DNA from: Oscillospiraceae bacterium | GTDB taxonomy: Bacteria > Bacillota > Clostridia > Oscillospirales > Oscillospiraceae | Reading direction: 5' to 3' | Assembly (NCBI GenBank): GCA_031255955.1 | Contig: JAIRRO010000137.1 | Location: 1 to 7,634 of the forward strand | Length of the DNA stretch: 7,634 nucleotides | Shown here: positions 1 through 6,413 of the stretch, one piece after another | Layout of the letters: every line of letters begins with the position of its first letter | Numbering within the stretch: the stretch's first letter is position 1 | The notes under the pieces: model-generated | The model's input: the letters and a program-made list of their open reading frames with translations, nothing else | Told to the model about the DNA's origin: nothing | Databases searched by the model: none | Translations under genes and position numbers: made by a program

Positions 1-1
1 G

Positions 2-838
2 CGCTTCGGCGTCCACAAGGGCTACCTCGACGCGGCGGCGGCGGTCGAGATAAAGATGGGACAGGGCGCGAAGCCCGGCATAGGAGGACACCTTCCGGGC
101 GCGAAAATCGGGGAGGATGTGTCGCGCACACGTATGATTCCCGTCGGCTCAGACGCCATTTCTCCCGCGCCGCACCACGATATTTATTCGATAGAGGACC
201 TGCGGCAGCTCGTGTTTTCGCTGAAAGAAGCAACGGCGTACACAAAGCCCGTTATTGTCAAAATCGCCGCCGTTCACAACGTGGCGGCTATCGCCTCCGG
301 CATAGCGCGCAGCGGCGCGGACATCATATCCATCGACGGATTCCGCGGCGGTACGGGCGCGGCGCCGACGCGCATTCGTGACAACGTAGGCATACCGATA
401 GAGCTGGCTCTCGCCGCCGTCGATTCGCGTCTGCGCGAGGAGGGTATACGCGACCGCGTTTCGGTGATCGCGGCGGGCAGTGTGCGCAGTTCCGCCGATG
501 TTATTAAAGCTGTGGCGTTGGGCGCGGACGCGGTGTATATCGGCACGGCGGCGCTTTTGGCGCTGGGGTGTCACCTGTGCCGCACGTGCAGCGTCGGTAA
601 ATGCAACTGGGGCATAGCGACGCAGGTTCCGGAGCTTGTACGCAGACTGAATCCGGAGGTCGGATACAAGCGGCTGGTGAATTTGATGACGGCGTGGAAG
701 CACGAGATTGAAGAAATGATGGGCGGCATGGGCATAAACTCAATCGAGAGCCTGAAGGGCAACCGCCTTATGCTGCGCGGCGTCGGACTAAACGAAAAAG
801 AGCTTGAAATCCTCGGCATCAAGCACGCCGGGGAATAG
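2..838 (+). CDS. gltB: Glutamate synthase, FMN/3Fe-4S catalytic domain (3' part, start outside window)
   Basis: This domain makes glutamate: it binds FMN and a 3Fe-4S cluster and reductively aminates 2-oxoglutarate with ammonia from a glutamine amidotransferase. The frame is open from base 2, so the gene begins left of the window; the ATG at 56 is internal, because conserved residues (VEIK before MGQGAKPG) precede it. Visible family motifs are QGAKPGIGG, ISPAPHHDIYSIEDL, the GGTGAAPT flavin-phosphate region, and the cluster motif C-x5-C-x4-C (codons at 569, 587 and 602) followed by GIATQ. The protein ends soon after this motif, without the GXGXG domain, which is a separate gene at 5685-6413. 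This is the split arrangement known from archaea and many anaerobic bacteria. The TAG stop lies within the ribosome site of purA, so the two genes are very probably cotranscribed. The family is certain; the full length is unknown. Confidence 0.92.
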   Translation, partial: RFGVHKGYLDAAAAVEIKMGQGAKPGIGGHLPGAKIGEDVSRTRMIPVGSDAISPAPHHDIYSIEDLRQLVFSLKEATAYTKPVIVKIAAVHNVAAIASGIARSGADIISIDGFRGGTGAAPTRIRDNVGIPIELALAAVDSRLREEGIRDRVSVIAAGSVRSSADVIKAVALGADAVYIGTAALLALGCHLCRTCSVGKCNWGIATQVPELVRRLNPEVGYKRLVNLMTAWKHEIEEMMGGMGINSIESLKGNRLMLRGVGLNEKELEILGIKHAGE

Positions 839-847
839 GAGGACATA

Positions 848-2116
848 ATGCTTACAGCTGTTGTTGGAGTAAACTGGGGCGACGAGGGCAAGGGACGAAT
901 GGTAGACCTGCTTTCCGCCGATTATGACATAGTGGCGCGGTATCAGGGCGGGAATAACGCCGGGCACACCGTTGTCAACGATTTCGGAAAATTCGTACTC
1001 AACCTGATTCCGTGCGGGATTTTCCGCGAGGGCGTGATGAACGTACTCGGCACGGGTATGGTTATCGACCTTGAGCATCTGTGGGGCGAAATCGAGGGAC
1101 TGCGCGAGCGCGGAATTGCGGTAACGCCGGAAAATTTGATGATCAGCGAAAAGGCGATAATCTGTATGCCGTATCACCGCACGCTGGACGAGCTGGAGGA
1201 GGACAGGTTGGGCGCCGGGGCGCAGGGCTCCACGCGGCGCGGCATCGCGCCCGTGTACTCGGATAAGTATCACCGCAAGGCTCTGCGCGTAGAGGATTTG
1301 CTGCGCGGCGGGACGCTGCTTGATAAGCTGGTCCCCATCGTCGGATTTAAGAATTTGATTTTGGCGTCATACGGGTCGTACTATGTATCAGAAAACGAGT
1401 GTGCCTCGTGGCTGCGGCACTTCGGGGAAAAGCTTGCGCCCTTTATCGGCAACGCGGAGGATTACCTTGAAAAAGCGGCGTCCGACGGCAAGCGAATTAT
1501 GCTGGAGGCGCAGCTTGGTACGCTGCGCGATATCGATTTCGGGATTTATCCCTACACCACAAGCTCCACGACACTGGCTGCCTTCGCGCCCATCGGCGCG
1601 GGGATTCCGGGCAGAAGATTAGACAATGTCATCGGCGTTATGAAGGCGTATTCCTCCAGCGTCGGCGGCGGTCCGTTTACATCGGAATGGACGGGGGAGG
1701 AAGCGGAGCAGTTCCGCAGGCTCTCCGGCGAATACGGCGCGGCGACGGGCAGACCGCGCAGCGTGGGTCCCTTCGACTGCGTAGCCTCGCGCTATGGCGT
1801 GAGAATGCAGGGCGTGGACACGCTGGCGCTGACAAAGTTTGATCTCTTGGCGCACCTTGATAAAATTCCGGTTTGCACAGCGTATGATATTAACGGCAGG
1901 CGCGTGTCTGATTTCCCCTCCGGGGACGATTTGAACGCGGCAAAGCCCGTGTTTGAATATCTGCCGGGCTTTAATACGGATATATCGCGCTGCCGCGGGG
2001 CGGCGGAGCTGCCACCGGCGGCAGCGGACTATATAAAATTCATCGAGAACGCCGTCGGCGCGAGGATAAAATACGTCTCTGTGGGACCGCACCGCGACGA
2101 CTATTTTGAGCTGTAA
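848..2116 (+). CDS. purA: Adenylosuccinate synthetase
   Basis: PurA joins IMP and aspartate using GTP to give adenylosuccinate, the first step from IMP to AMP; it is cytoplasmic. At 422 residues it has the usual length. Conserved elements are WGDEGKG (residues 10-16, with catalytic Asp12), QGGNNAGHT (33-41, with catalytic His40), GSTRRGIAP (Thr129 region), YPYTTSSTT, and TGRPR at 300-304, which keeps both arginines expected to contact aspartate. The C-terminus has the family's IEN-GA-IKYVSVGP pattern. The usual YTTRVG is YSSSVG (268-273), and GTT-RGIGPAY is GSTRRGIAPVY. From memory, these changes resemble a PurA subgroup found in gut Firmicutes. AGGAGG at 837-842 lies five bases before the ATG and supports this start. 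Its place inside a glutamate synthase operon is unusual, but nothing suggests that the gene is broken. Confidence 0.93.
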   Translation: MLTAVVGVNWGDEGKGRMVDLLSADYDIVARYQGGNNAGHTVVNDFGKFVLNLIPCGIFREGVMNVLGTGMVIDLEHLWGEIEGLRERGIAVTPENLMISEKAIICMPYHRTLDELEEDRLGAGAQGSTRRGIAPVYSDKYHRKALRVEDLLRGGTLLDKLVPIVGFKNLILASYGSYYVSENECASWLRHFGEKLAPFIGNAEDYLEKAASDGKRIMLEAQLGTLRDIDFGIYPYTTSSTTLAAFAPIGAGIPGRRLDNVIGVMKAYSSSVGGGPFTSEWTGEEAEQFRRLSGEYGAATGRPRSVGPFDCVASRYGVRMQGVDTLALTKFDLLAHLDKIPVCTAYDINGRRVSDFPSGDDLNAAKPVFEYLPGFNTDISRCRGAAELPPAAADYIKFIENAVGARIKYVSVGPHRDDYFEL

Positions 2117-2143
2117 CGGCTGCATACCGGAGGATTCATATTT

Positions 2144-2578
2144 ATGAAAAGAGTATATGTAAACGAAAAATGGTGTCTCGGCTGTCATCTGTGCGAGTAT
2201 TACTGCGCGTTTGCCGCGACGGGCGAGAGCGATATGGCGCGCGCGCTGCGCGGCGTGAAAATAAATCCACGCATACATATCGAGGAAGACGAGCGGGACA
2301 ACATCAGCTTCGCCGTTTCCTGTCGCCACTGCACAGAGCCGTATTGCGTAAAGGGCTGCATCACCGGCGCGCTGACGAAAGCAGACGGCGTTATAACAAT
2401 CGATAAAAACAAATGCGTCGGATGCTTTACCTGCGTGCTGTCCTGCCCATATGGATGCGTCCAGCCGACCGAGGAGGGCGTTGTGCAGAAATGCGAGCTG
2501 TGCGTCGCCACAACAGAGGGTACGCCGCGCTGCGTCGCCGGCTGCCCGAACGCCGCCATTGTGTTTGAGGAAAGGTGA
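2144..2578 (+). CDS. Four-cluster 4Fe-4S ferredoxin-like electron-transfer subunit
   Basis: This is a small cytoplasmic electron carrier of the HycB/DmsB/FdhB type, 144 residues long. Sixteen cysteines form four cluster motifs: C11-C14-C17-C21, C60-C63-C68-C72, C91-C94-C97-C101 and C117-C120-C130-C134. The nine-residue gap between C120 and C130 is typical of this family, and C105 is extra. There is no signal peptide or Tat motif. GGAGG at 2129-2133, ten bases before the ATG, supports the start; the gap from purA is 27 bases. In split glutamate synthases such a protein carries electrons from the flavin reductase (here 4423-5685) to the FMN domain (2-838). That role is inferred from the neighbourhood, because the same fold serves many oxidoreductases. 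It is the last glutamate synthase gene before the peptide locus. Confidence 0.92.
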   Translation: MKRVYVNEKWCLGCHLCEYYCAFAATGESDMARALRGVKINPRIHIEEDERDNISFAVSCRHCTEPYCVKGCITGALTKADGVITIDKNKCVGCFTCVLSCPYGCVQPTEEGVVQKCELCVATTEGTPRCVAGCPNAAIVFEER

Positions 2579-2611
2579 GGAATAAAAAGCGAAATGATGT
2601 CATAAAAACTG

Positions 2612-2640
2612 TTGACAGCCTTTCCGATTTATACTATCAT
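2612..2640 (+). promoter_or_regulatory. Sigma-A type promoter of the peptide locus
   Basis: A perfect -35 box, TTGACA (2612-2617), is followed after 17 bases by TATCAT (2635-2640), which matches five of six -10 consensus bases. Transcription should start near 2647, leaving a leader of about 45 bases before the peptide ATG. The -35 lies within a short inverted repeat, CTGT-TG-ACAG (2610-2619), which could be part of an operator, although four-base arms are weak evidence. The rest of the 2579-2692 gap holds no gene. The promoter also faces the reductase and GXGXG genes further downstream. Confidence 0.7.
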
Positions 2641-2679
2641 ACAAGTACCGGACGCAATATGGATCAAATAATTATTATT

Positions 2680-2684
2680 GGAGG
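2680..2684 (+). promoter_or_regulatory. Ribosome binding site deciding the start of the precursor peptide
   Basis: GGAGG ends eight bases before the ATG at 2693. An in-frame TTG at 2678 would open the frame five codons earlier, but it overlaps this site, so the ATG is the sensible start. Confidence 0.75.
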
Positions 2685-2692
2685 CATTTGAA

Positions 2693-2908
2693 ATGTCAGA
2701 CGGAAACACGTATGAATCCCCGATCGTCCACGCGATTGACGGCGAAGAGGGCGCAGAAATGCTAGATGAAGTGCGAGCATCGTGCCGCACCACACACTGC
2801 GCGGCTGGTATAGCGCATGGTCCGCATGCGCCAAACCCCTGCACAATGCCTACGGAAGACTGGTGTGCACCGACTGCTAACTGGTGCAGTGTGTCGTATA
2901 CATTCTAA
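2693..2908 (+). CDS. Cys-rich RiPP precursor peptide (candidate), 71 residues
   Basis: This is probably the substrate of the PqqD-like protein and radical SAM enzyme encoded just downstream. Residues 1-30 look like a leader: they are acidic (DGEEGAEMLDEV around 16-27), contain no Cys, and are likely helical near the end. Residues 31-71 look like a core, with cysteines at 31, 36, 50, 58 and 65, several His and Pro, and two tandem seven-residue units, MPTEDWC (52-58) and APTANWC (59-65). The peptide ends in SVSYTF. There is no double-glycine cleavage site, signal peptide or membrane segment. A promoter and a clean ribosome site precede it and a hairpin with a T-run follows. I do not recognise the family; it is not evidently SCIFF, Clo7bot or another named group. 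The modification could be a radical-made thioether or carbon-carbon link, but the sequence does not show which. Because it is small and unrecognised, coding status rests on context. Confidence 0.7.
   Translation: MSDGNTYESPIVHAIDGEEGAEMLDEVRASCRTTHCAAGIAHGPHAPNPCTMPTEDWCAPTANWCSVSYTF
2846..2887 (+). repeat. Tandem seven-residue unit in the precursor core
   Basis: Two adjacent 21-base units encode MPTEDWC and APTANWC, sharing the pattern x-P-T-x-[D/N]-W-C. DNA identity is only partial (the P, T and C codons differ), so the repeat is conserved at the protein level rather than being a fresh duplication. This suggests that each unit is a site recognised by the modifying enzyme. Confidence 0.6.
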
Positions 2909-2920
2909 GAAAAACTAGAT

Positions 2921-2973
2921 GTGAAGCCGCGCTTGCCGGGCGTGTCCGGCGGCGGGTGCGGTTCCACTTTTTT
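2921..2973 (+). terminator. Intrinsic terminator or attenuator between precursor and maturation genes
   Basis: Bases 2921-2932 pair with 2956-2967 (one A-C mismatch, two G-T wobbles), and 2933-2939 pair with 2946-2952 around the loop GCGTGT. Three unpaired bases (2953-2955) bulge on the 3' side. Six T follow at 2968-2973. This is a strong, GC-rich, rho-independent terminator shape starting 12 bases after the precursor stop. I see no other promoter before the PqqD-like gene at 3003, so partial read-through is likely, giving much peptide and little enzyme. Confidence 0.75.
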
Positions 2974-3002
2974 CGATTTACGATCAGAGAGGTTTGCCTA
3001 TT

Positions 3003-3281
3003 ATGTCAATTATCAAAAAAAAAGAGTTGCTTTACAGCGGCGTGGACGATAACACACATATGTTTTACGATGAGGCAGCCGGGAAAATAATTCTGCTGAA
3101 TAATTCCGCGTCTGATTTTTTATATCTGTGCGGAGACAAACCGCTTGATACAATCATTGCTAACTACATAACTCACTACGCCGCCTCGGGAACGGATGCG
3201 GAATTGCTGAAAGCTGACGCGCTCCGTGTTTATGCCGAGTTGCTGGAACAAGGCGTTATATGGGAGGAGGAAGACGCGTAA
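3003..3281 (+). CDS. PqqD-like RiPP recognition protein (RRE)
   Basis: This 92-residue protein has the layout of PqqD-family chaperones: a short beta-hairpin region (FYDEAAGKIILLNNSASDFLYLC, about 22-44), where the LNNSA segment corresponds to the family's LN-TA signature, then helices and a closing winged-helix part (ADALRVYAELLEQGVIWEEE). Such proteins hold the leader of a precursor and present it to a partner radical SAM enzyme, here the next gene. The start at 3003 is preceded by AGAGAGG (2986-2992), ten bases away; an in-frame TTG at 2994 lies too close to that site. The stop and the next ATG overlap (TAATG at 3279-3283), indicating translational coupling. Codons 5-7 are a run of nine A (3015-3023). 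The family call rests on pattern and context, not on a catalytic motif. Confidence 0.77.
   Translation: MSIIKKKELLYSGVDDNTHMFYDEAAGKIILLNNSASDFLYLCGDKPLDTIIANYITHYAASGTDAELLKADALRVYAELLEQGVIWEEEDA
3262..3270 (+). promoter_or_regulatory. Ribosome binding site deciding the start of the radical SAM maturase
   Basis: GGGAGGAGG inside the end of the PqqD-like gene lies ten bases before the ATG at 3281. An in-frame ATG at 3260 would overlap this site, so 3281 is preferred. Confidence 0.7.
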
Positions 3282-4366
3282 TGGCGGGGATTATTGCGGC
3301 TTACATAGAAATAACCGGCGTCTGTGATGAAAAATGTCCGTACTGCTATAACGAAAAGCTTGTCTCAACAGGAGAGAGTTTACCCGTCGAGACGATTGTC
3401 GGCGTTTTTTCGCAATTAAAGGACGCCGGGGTTTCTTCCGCCGCTCTTTCCGGCGGGGAACCATTTCTTCATAAAGATTTAACGGAGATTTTTTTGAGAG
3501 CCAAGCAGATGGATTTCAGCGTATCTGTAATATCAAACGGCAGATGCTTTGACGGCGCGTGTATGGACACGCTTGCGGAATACGAGCCTGCTTTGCAGTT
3601 AACATTTGACGGCTGGGACGCGGACTCGCATGATGCAACGCGCGGGCGCGGGAATTTCGCGAAAATCACGCGCGGAGTTAAGACGGCGCGCGAACGCGGA
3701 TACTCCGGGAAAATAAATCTGCGTTTGAATTTGCACGAGAAAAATATATCGTATCTTCAAAAATTTTTCACGATGATTGAACAAGAGTTTTCAGTTGACG
3801 GCGATGAGCGCGACATTGAAAGTGTCTCGCTCGCGGTGATTCACAGGACTGAAAGCGGCGGGGCTGGGTTCAGTGATTATCTCCCGATAGACGCGCTCTT
3901 GACAAATTCTGAGATAGCGGAGTTATCGGACGCTTGGAACAAGTCCCACACGGCGCAGATAACAACAAAATTCACCGATCCCGACATCGGCTGTCCGTAT
4001 AACGCGGAAGTTGAGGATGTAAAGTGCGGACTGAGAATAGCGCTTGACGGGAATGTATTTCCGTGTCAGGCATTTACCGACGACAGATTCGCAATAGGCA
4101 ATGTATTTGAGGAAAGGCTCAGCGATATAACACGCGGAGAAAAAATAATGGCGTTTATAGAAGCTGTTCGTGGACGCCGGAACGCTCTTGAAGAATGCCG
4201 CCCCTGCGCGTACAAAGCCGTGTGTTCCGGGGGCTGCCCGGCTATGGCGTTCGTCGAGCACGGTACCCTTGACGCCGTGTCATCGATATGCGCTTCGCGC
4301 AAGGCGGGGCTGAACAGATTATTCTCGTCGATTATGTCGGAAAAACGCAAAAAATTAACAGGGTAG
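3281..4366 (+). CDS. Radical SAM/SPASM peptide maturase
   Basis: This 361-residue enzyme probably modifies the peptide at 2693-2908. Near the N-terminus C15-x3-C19-x2-C22 binds the radical SAM 4Fe-4S cluster, and SGGEP at 57-61 contacts S-adenosylmethionine. The C-terminal SPASM domain has C249-GLRIALDG-NVFP-C262, then GNVFEERLSDI, then C306-x2-C309-x5-C315-x3-C319 and C337, which fits two auxiliary 4Fe-4S clusters; C238 may also be a ligand. SPASM enzymes such as AnSME, PqqE and the sactipeptide and ranthipeptide maturases act on proteins or peptides, so a peptide substrate fits well. There is no N-terminal peptide-recognition domain, consistent with a separate PqqD-like partner immediately upstream and coupled to it by a TAATG overlap. 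The exact bond made cannot be read from sequence. Base composition is uneven and on average less GC-rich than the flanking glutamate synthase genes, which may mean acquisition. Confidence 0.93.
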   Translation: MAGIIAAYIEITGVCDEKCPYCYNEKLVSTGESLPVETIVGVFSQLKDAGVSSAALSGGEPFLHKDLTEIFLRAKQMDFSVSVISNGRCFDGACMDTLAEYEPALQLTFDGWDADSHDATRGRGNFAKITRGVKTARERGYSGKINLRLNLHEKNISYLQKFFTMIEQEFSVDGDERDIESVSLAVIHRTESGGAGFSDYLPIDALLTNSEIAELSDAWNKSHTAQITTKFTDPDIGCPYNAEVEDVKCGLRIALDGNVFPCQAFTDDRFAIGNVFEERLSDITRGEKIMAFIEAVRGRRNALEECRPCAYKAVCSGGCPAMAFVEHGTLDAVSSICASRKAGLNRLFSSIMSEKRKKLTG

Positions 4367-4422
4367 CAGAGCCTTCAAAAATAGATTTGTATTCAGAAAC
4401 GTTGATATGGAGAACAAAACTG

Positions 4423-5685
4423 ATGAAATACGTAATAATTGGCAATTCAGCCGCCGCAATAGGAGCCGTGGAGGGTATACGCCGCGTGGACAGCGAGGGC
4501 GGCATACTGATAATCTCTGACGAGCCGCACCACACCTACGGACGCCCGCTTATCAGCTATCTGCTGCTGGGCAAGACCGACCGCGAGCGAATGAAATACC
4601 GCCCCGACGATTTTTATGAGAAAAACGGCGTCGAAACAATGCTCGGCGTCTCCGTGACGAAAATCAATCCGGCGGAGCATACGATTGAGATTGGCTCCGG
4701 CGAAACGATAGCATATGAAAAGCTGCTTGTCGCGACAGGCTCGGTGCCATTTGTCCCGCCGATGGAGGGGCTGGACGCCGTGCAAAACAAATTCACGTTC
4801 CAAAGCCTTGACTCCGCGCTGGCATTGGGCGAAGCGCTGACGCCGGACGCGCGCGTGCTGATAATCGGCGCGGGGCTCATCGGCTTGAAATGCGCGGAGG
4901 GTATACACGACAGGGTCGGATCGATTCCGTTTGGAGACCTCGCCCCGCGCGTCCTGCCTAGCATATTGGACGCCGACGCGTCAGAGCTGATTCGGCAGCG
5001 CCTTGAAGCGCTCGGTATCGCGTTCCGCCTTGGCGACAGCGTCGGGAGCTTCACGGAAAACACCGCAACGCTAAAGGAAAGCGGCGAGACAATTCCGTTT
5101 GATATTCTTGTGCTGGCTGTCGGCGTGCGCCCGAGCATCGCGCTTGTGCGCGACGCGGGAGGCGCCTGCGGCAGAGCGATAACCGTTGATGAGCATTGCG
5201 CGACAAGCATCGCGGATATTTACGCCGCCGGGGACTGCACAGAAAGCCGCGACGCCGCCACGGGTGAAACAAAGGTGATGGCGATACTCCCGAACGCATA
5301 TATTCAGGGCGAAACGGCGGGAATAAATATGGCAGGCGTAAAATATGCCTACGAAAAGCTGATTCCGATGAACGCCATCGGATTCTTCGGCAAGCACATC
5401 ATATCAGCCGGAGGCTACACGGGGGACGTCTATTACAAAAACGACGGCGCGAATTACAAAAAGCTGTTTTATTCGGACGACCGCCTGAACGGCTTTATCC
5501 TCATTGGGGATAAGCATCCCGCGCCCGGCGACATTCCGGCATATGACCGCGCAGGGATTTATACAGATTTGATCAGAAACGCCACGCCGCTGTCCGGGCT
5601 TGATTTTAACCTAATAGCGGAAAAGCCGCAGCTGATGGCGTTTGAGCGCCGCGTTCGCGGGGAGTATCTCGGGGAGGAACGATAA
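4423..5685 (+). CDS. FAD-dependent NAD(P)H oxidoreductase of split glutamate synthase
   Basis: This 420-residue two-dinucleotide-domain flavoprotein is of the NirB / rubredoxin-reductase / NADH-oxidase type. FAD binding is shown by VIIGNSAAAIGA at the N-terminus (4-15), by ATGS (104-107), and by YAAGD at 267-271. NAD(P) binding is shown by IIGAGLIG at 147-154. There is no transmembrane segment and no conserved disulfide pair like that of thioredoxin reductases. The start at 4423 is supported by TGGAGA at 4408-4413, nine bases upstream; the open frame reaches back to 4288, but that stretch overlaps the maturase and lacks family residues. It should pass electrons from NAD(P)H through the Fe-S subunit (2144-2578) to the FMN domain; this is inferred from the operon, with the GXGXG domain directly after it. 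The 56-base spacer before it shows no promoter, so it probably depends on transcription through the peptide genes. Confidence 0.9.
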   Translation: MKYVIIGNSAAAIGAVEGIRRVDSEGGILIISDEPHHTYGRPLISYLLLGKTDRERMKYRPDDFYEKNGVETMLGVSVTKINPAEHTIEIGSGETIAYEKLLVATGSVPFVPPMEGLDAVQNKFTFQSLDSALALGEALTPDARVLIIGAGLIGLKCAEGIHDRVGSIPFGDLAPRVLPSILDADASELIRQRLEALGIAFRLGDSVGSFTENTATLKESGETIPFDILVLAVGVRPSIALVRDAGGACGRAITVDEHCATSIADIYAAGDCTESRDAATGETKVMAILPNAYIQGETAGINMAGVKYAYEKLIPMNAIGFFGKHIISAGGYTGDVYYKNDGANYKKLFYSDDRLNGFILIGDKHPAPGDIPAYDRAGIYTDLIRNATPLSGLDFNLIAEKPQLMAFERRVRGEYLGEER

Positions 5686-6413
5686 TGGAAACAGTAATTT
5701 CAGCAATTACGCTTGGATATCAGGCGGCGAACGACGCCGTTCGCGCCGCCACGGGCGATATAACCATCAACGACGCGTATGGCGAGCGTTTTATAGCGGC
5801 GTCCGCGACGCCGGACAAGCGCATTGTGATAAACGGTACGCCCGGCAACGCGCTCGGCTGCTATCTTGACGGCGCTTCGATAACGGTGAACGGCAACGCG
5901 CAGGACGCCGTCGGCGATACGATGAACGACGGCGAAATCATCATCCACGGCAGGGCGGGGGACGCCCTCGGCTACGCGATGCGCGGCGGCGTCATCTATG
6001 TAAAGGGCGATTCCGGCTACCGCACGGGGATTCATATGAAGCAGTACAAGGAAAAGCGCCCTGTAATCGTCGTCGGCGGCAGGACGGGCAGCTTTTTGGG
6101 CGAATATATGGCGGGAGGGCTGCTTGTCGTTTTGGGCATAAGCTCAGACGGCGCGCCGCCTGTCGGCAGATACACAGGCACGGGTATGCACGGCGGAAAA
6201 ATGCTGTTGCGCTGCGATACGCCGCCGGACGATTTGCCGACGCAGGTCTGCTGCGAAAAAGCAAGCGCGGACGACATCGCCGCCGTCGCGGACTATATCA
6301 AAACCTTCGCGCGCCTGTTTGATATGGACGCGGACGTGATACTCGGCGGGACGTTCCATATCCTCACCCCGAACGCGTCAAACCCGTACAGACAGTTGTA
6401 TACCGCGAATTGA
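5685..6413 (+). CDS. Glutamate synthase GXGXG (alpha C-terminal) domain as a separate protein
   Basis: This 242-residue protein matches the right-handed beta-helix at the C-terminus of the large glutamate synthase subunit. It is rich in regularly spaced G-x-x-G and G-x-G turns: NGTPGNALGCYLDGA, NGNAQDAVGDTMNDG, HGRAGDALGYAMRGG, then KGDSGYRTG and VVVGGRTGSFLGEYMAGG. The domain has no active site of its own; in the full enzyme it is structural and links the amidotransferase and FMN parts. It starts within the stop of the oxidoreductase (TAATG at 5683-5687), with GGGGAGG at 5671-5677, so the two are translationally coupled. It is probably the last gene of the operon. Its 3' end (about 6293-6413) is overlapped on the other strand by the meaningless tail of a truncated radical SAM frame. 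Confidence 0.93.
   Translation: METVISAITLGYQAANDAVRAATGDITINDAYGERFIAASATPDKRIVINGTPGNALGCYLDGASITVNGNAQDAVGDTMNDGEIIIHGRAGDALGYAMRGGVIYVKGDSGYRTGIHMKQYKEKRPVIVVGGRTGSFLGEYMAGGLLVVLGISSDGAPPVGRYTGTGMHGGKMLLRCDTPPDDLPTQVCCEKASADDIAAVADYIKTFARLFDMDADVILGGTFHILTPNASNPYRQLYTAN

Noticed and set aside
149..703. Long minus-strand open frame opposite the glutamate synthase gene
   Set aside because: It is a shadow of GC-rich coding DNA: low-complexity Arg/Ala-rich translation, no ribosome site, no family motif. The same applies to the minus-strand frames at 1619-2329, 4447-4908 and 4614-5210.
2659..2691. Ten-codon upstream frame (MDQIIIIGGI) ending just before the precursor ATG, resembling the start of a Rossmann flavoprotein
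   Set aside because: It has no ribosome site, and its Gly codons are simply the GGAGG site of the precursor. The likeness to a flavoprotein start is probably chance; it could be a leader peptide, but nothing supports that.
2884..3090. Plus-strand open frame spanning the terminator and the start of the PqqD-like gene
   Set aside because: It overlaps the hairpin and two better genes in another frame, and its Arg-rich translation comes from the GC-rich stem.
4288..4422. N-terminal extension of the flavin reductase frame
   Set aside because: It overlaps the maturase end, has no ribosome site, and the conserved FAD motif begins at the 4423 start.
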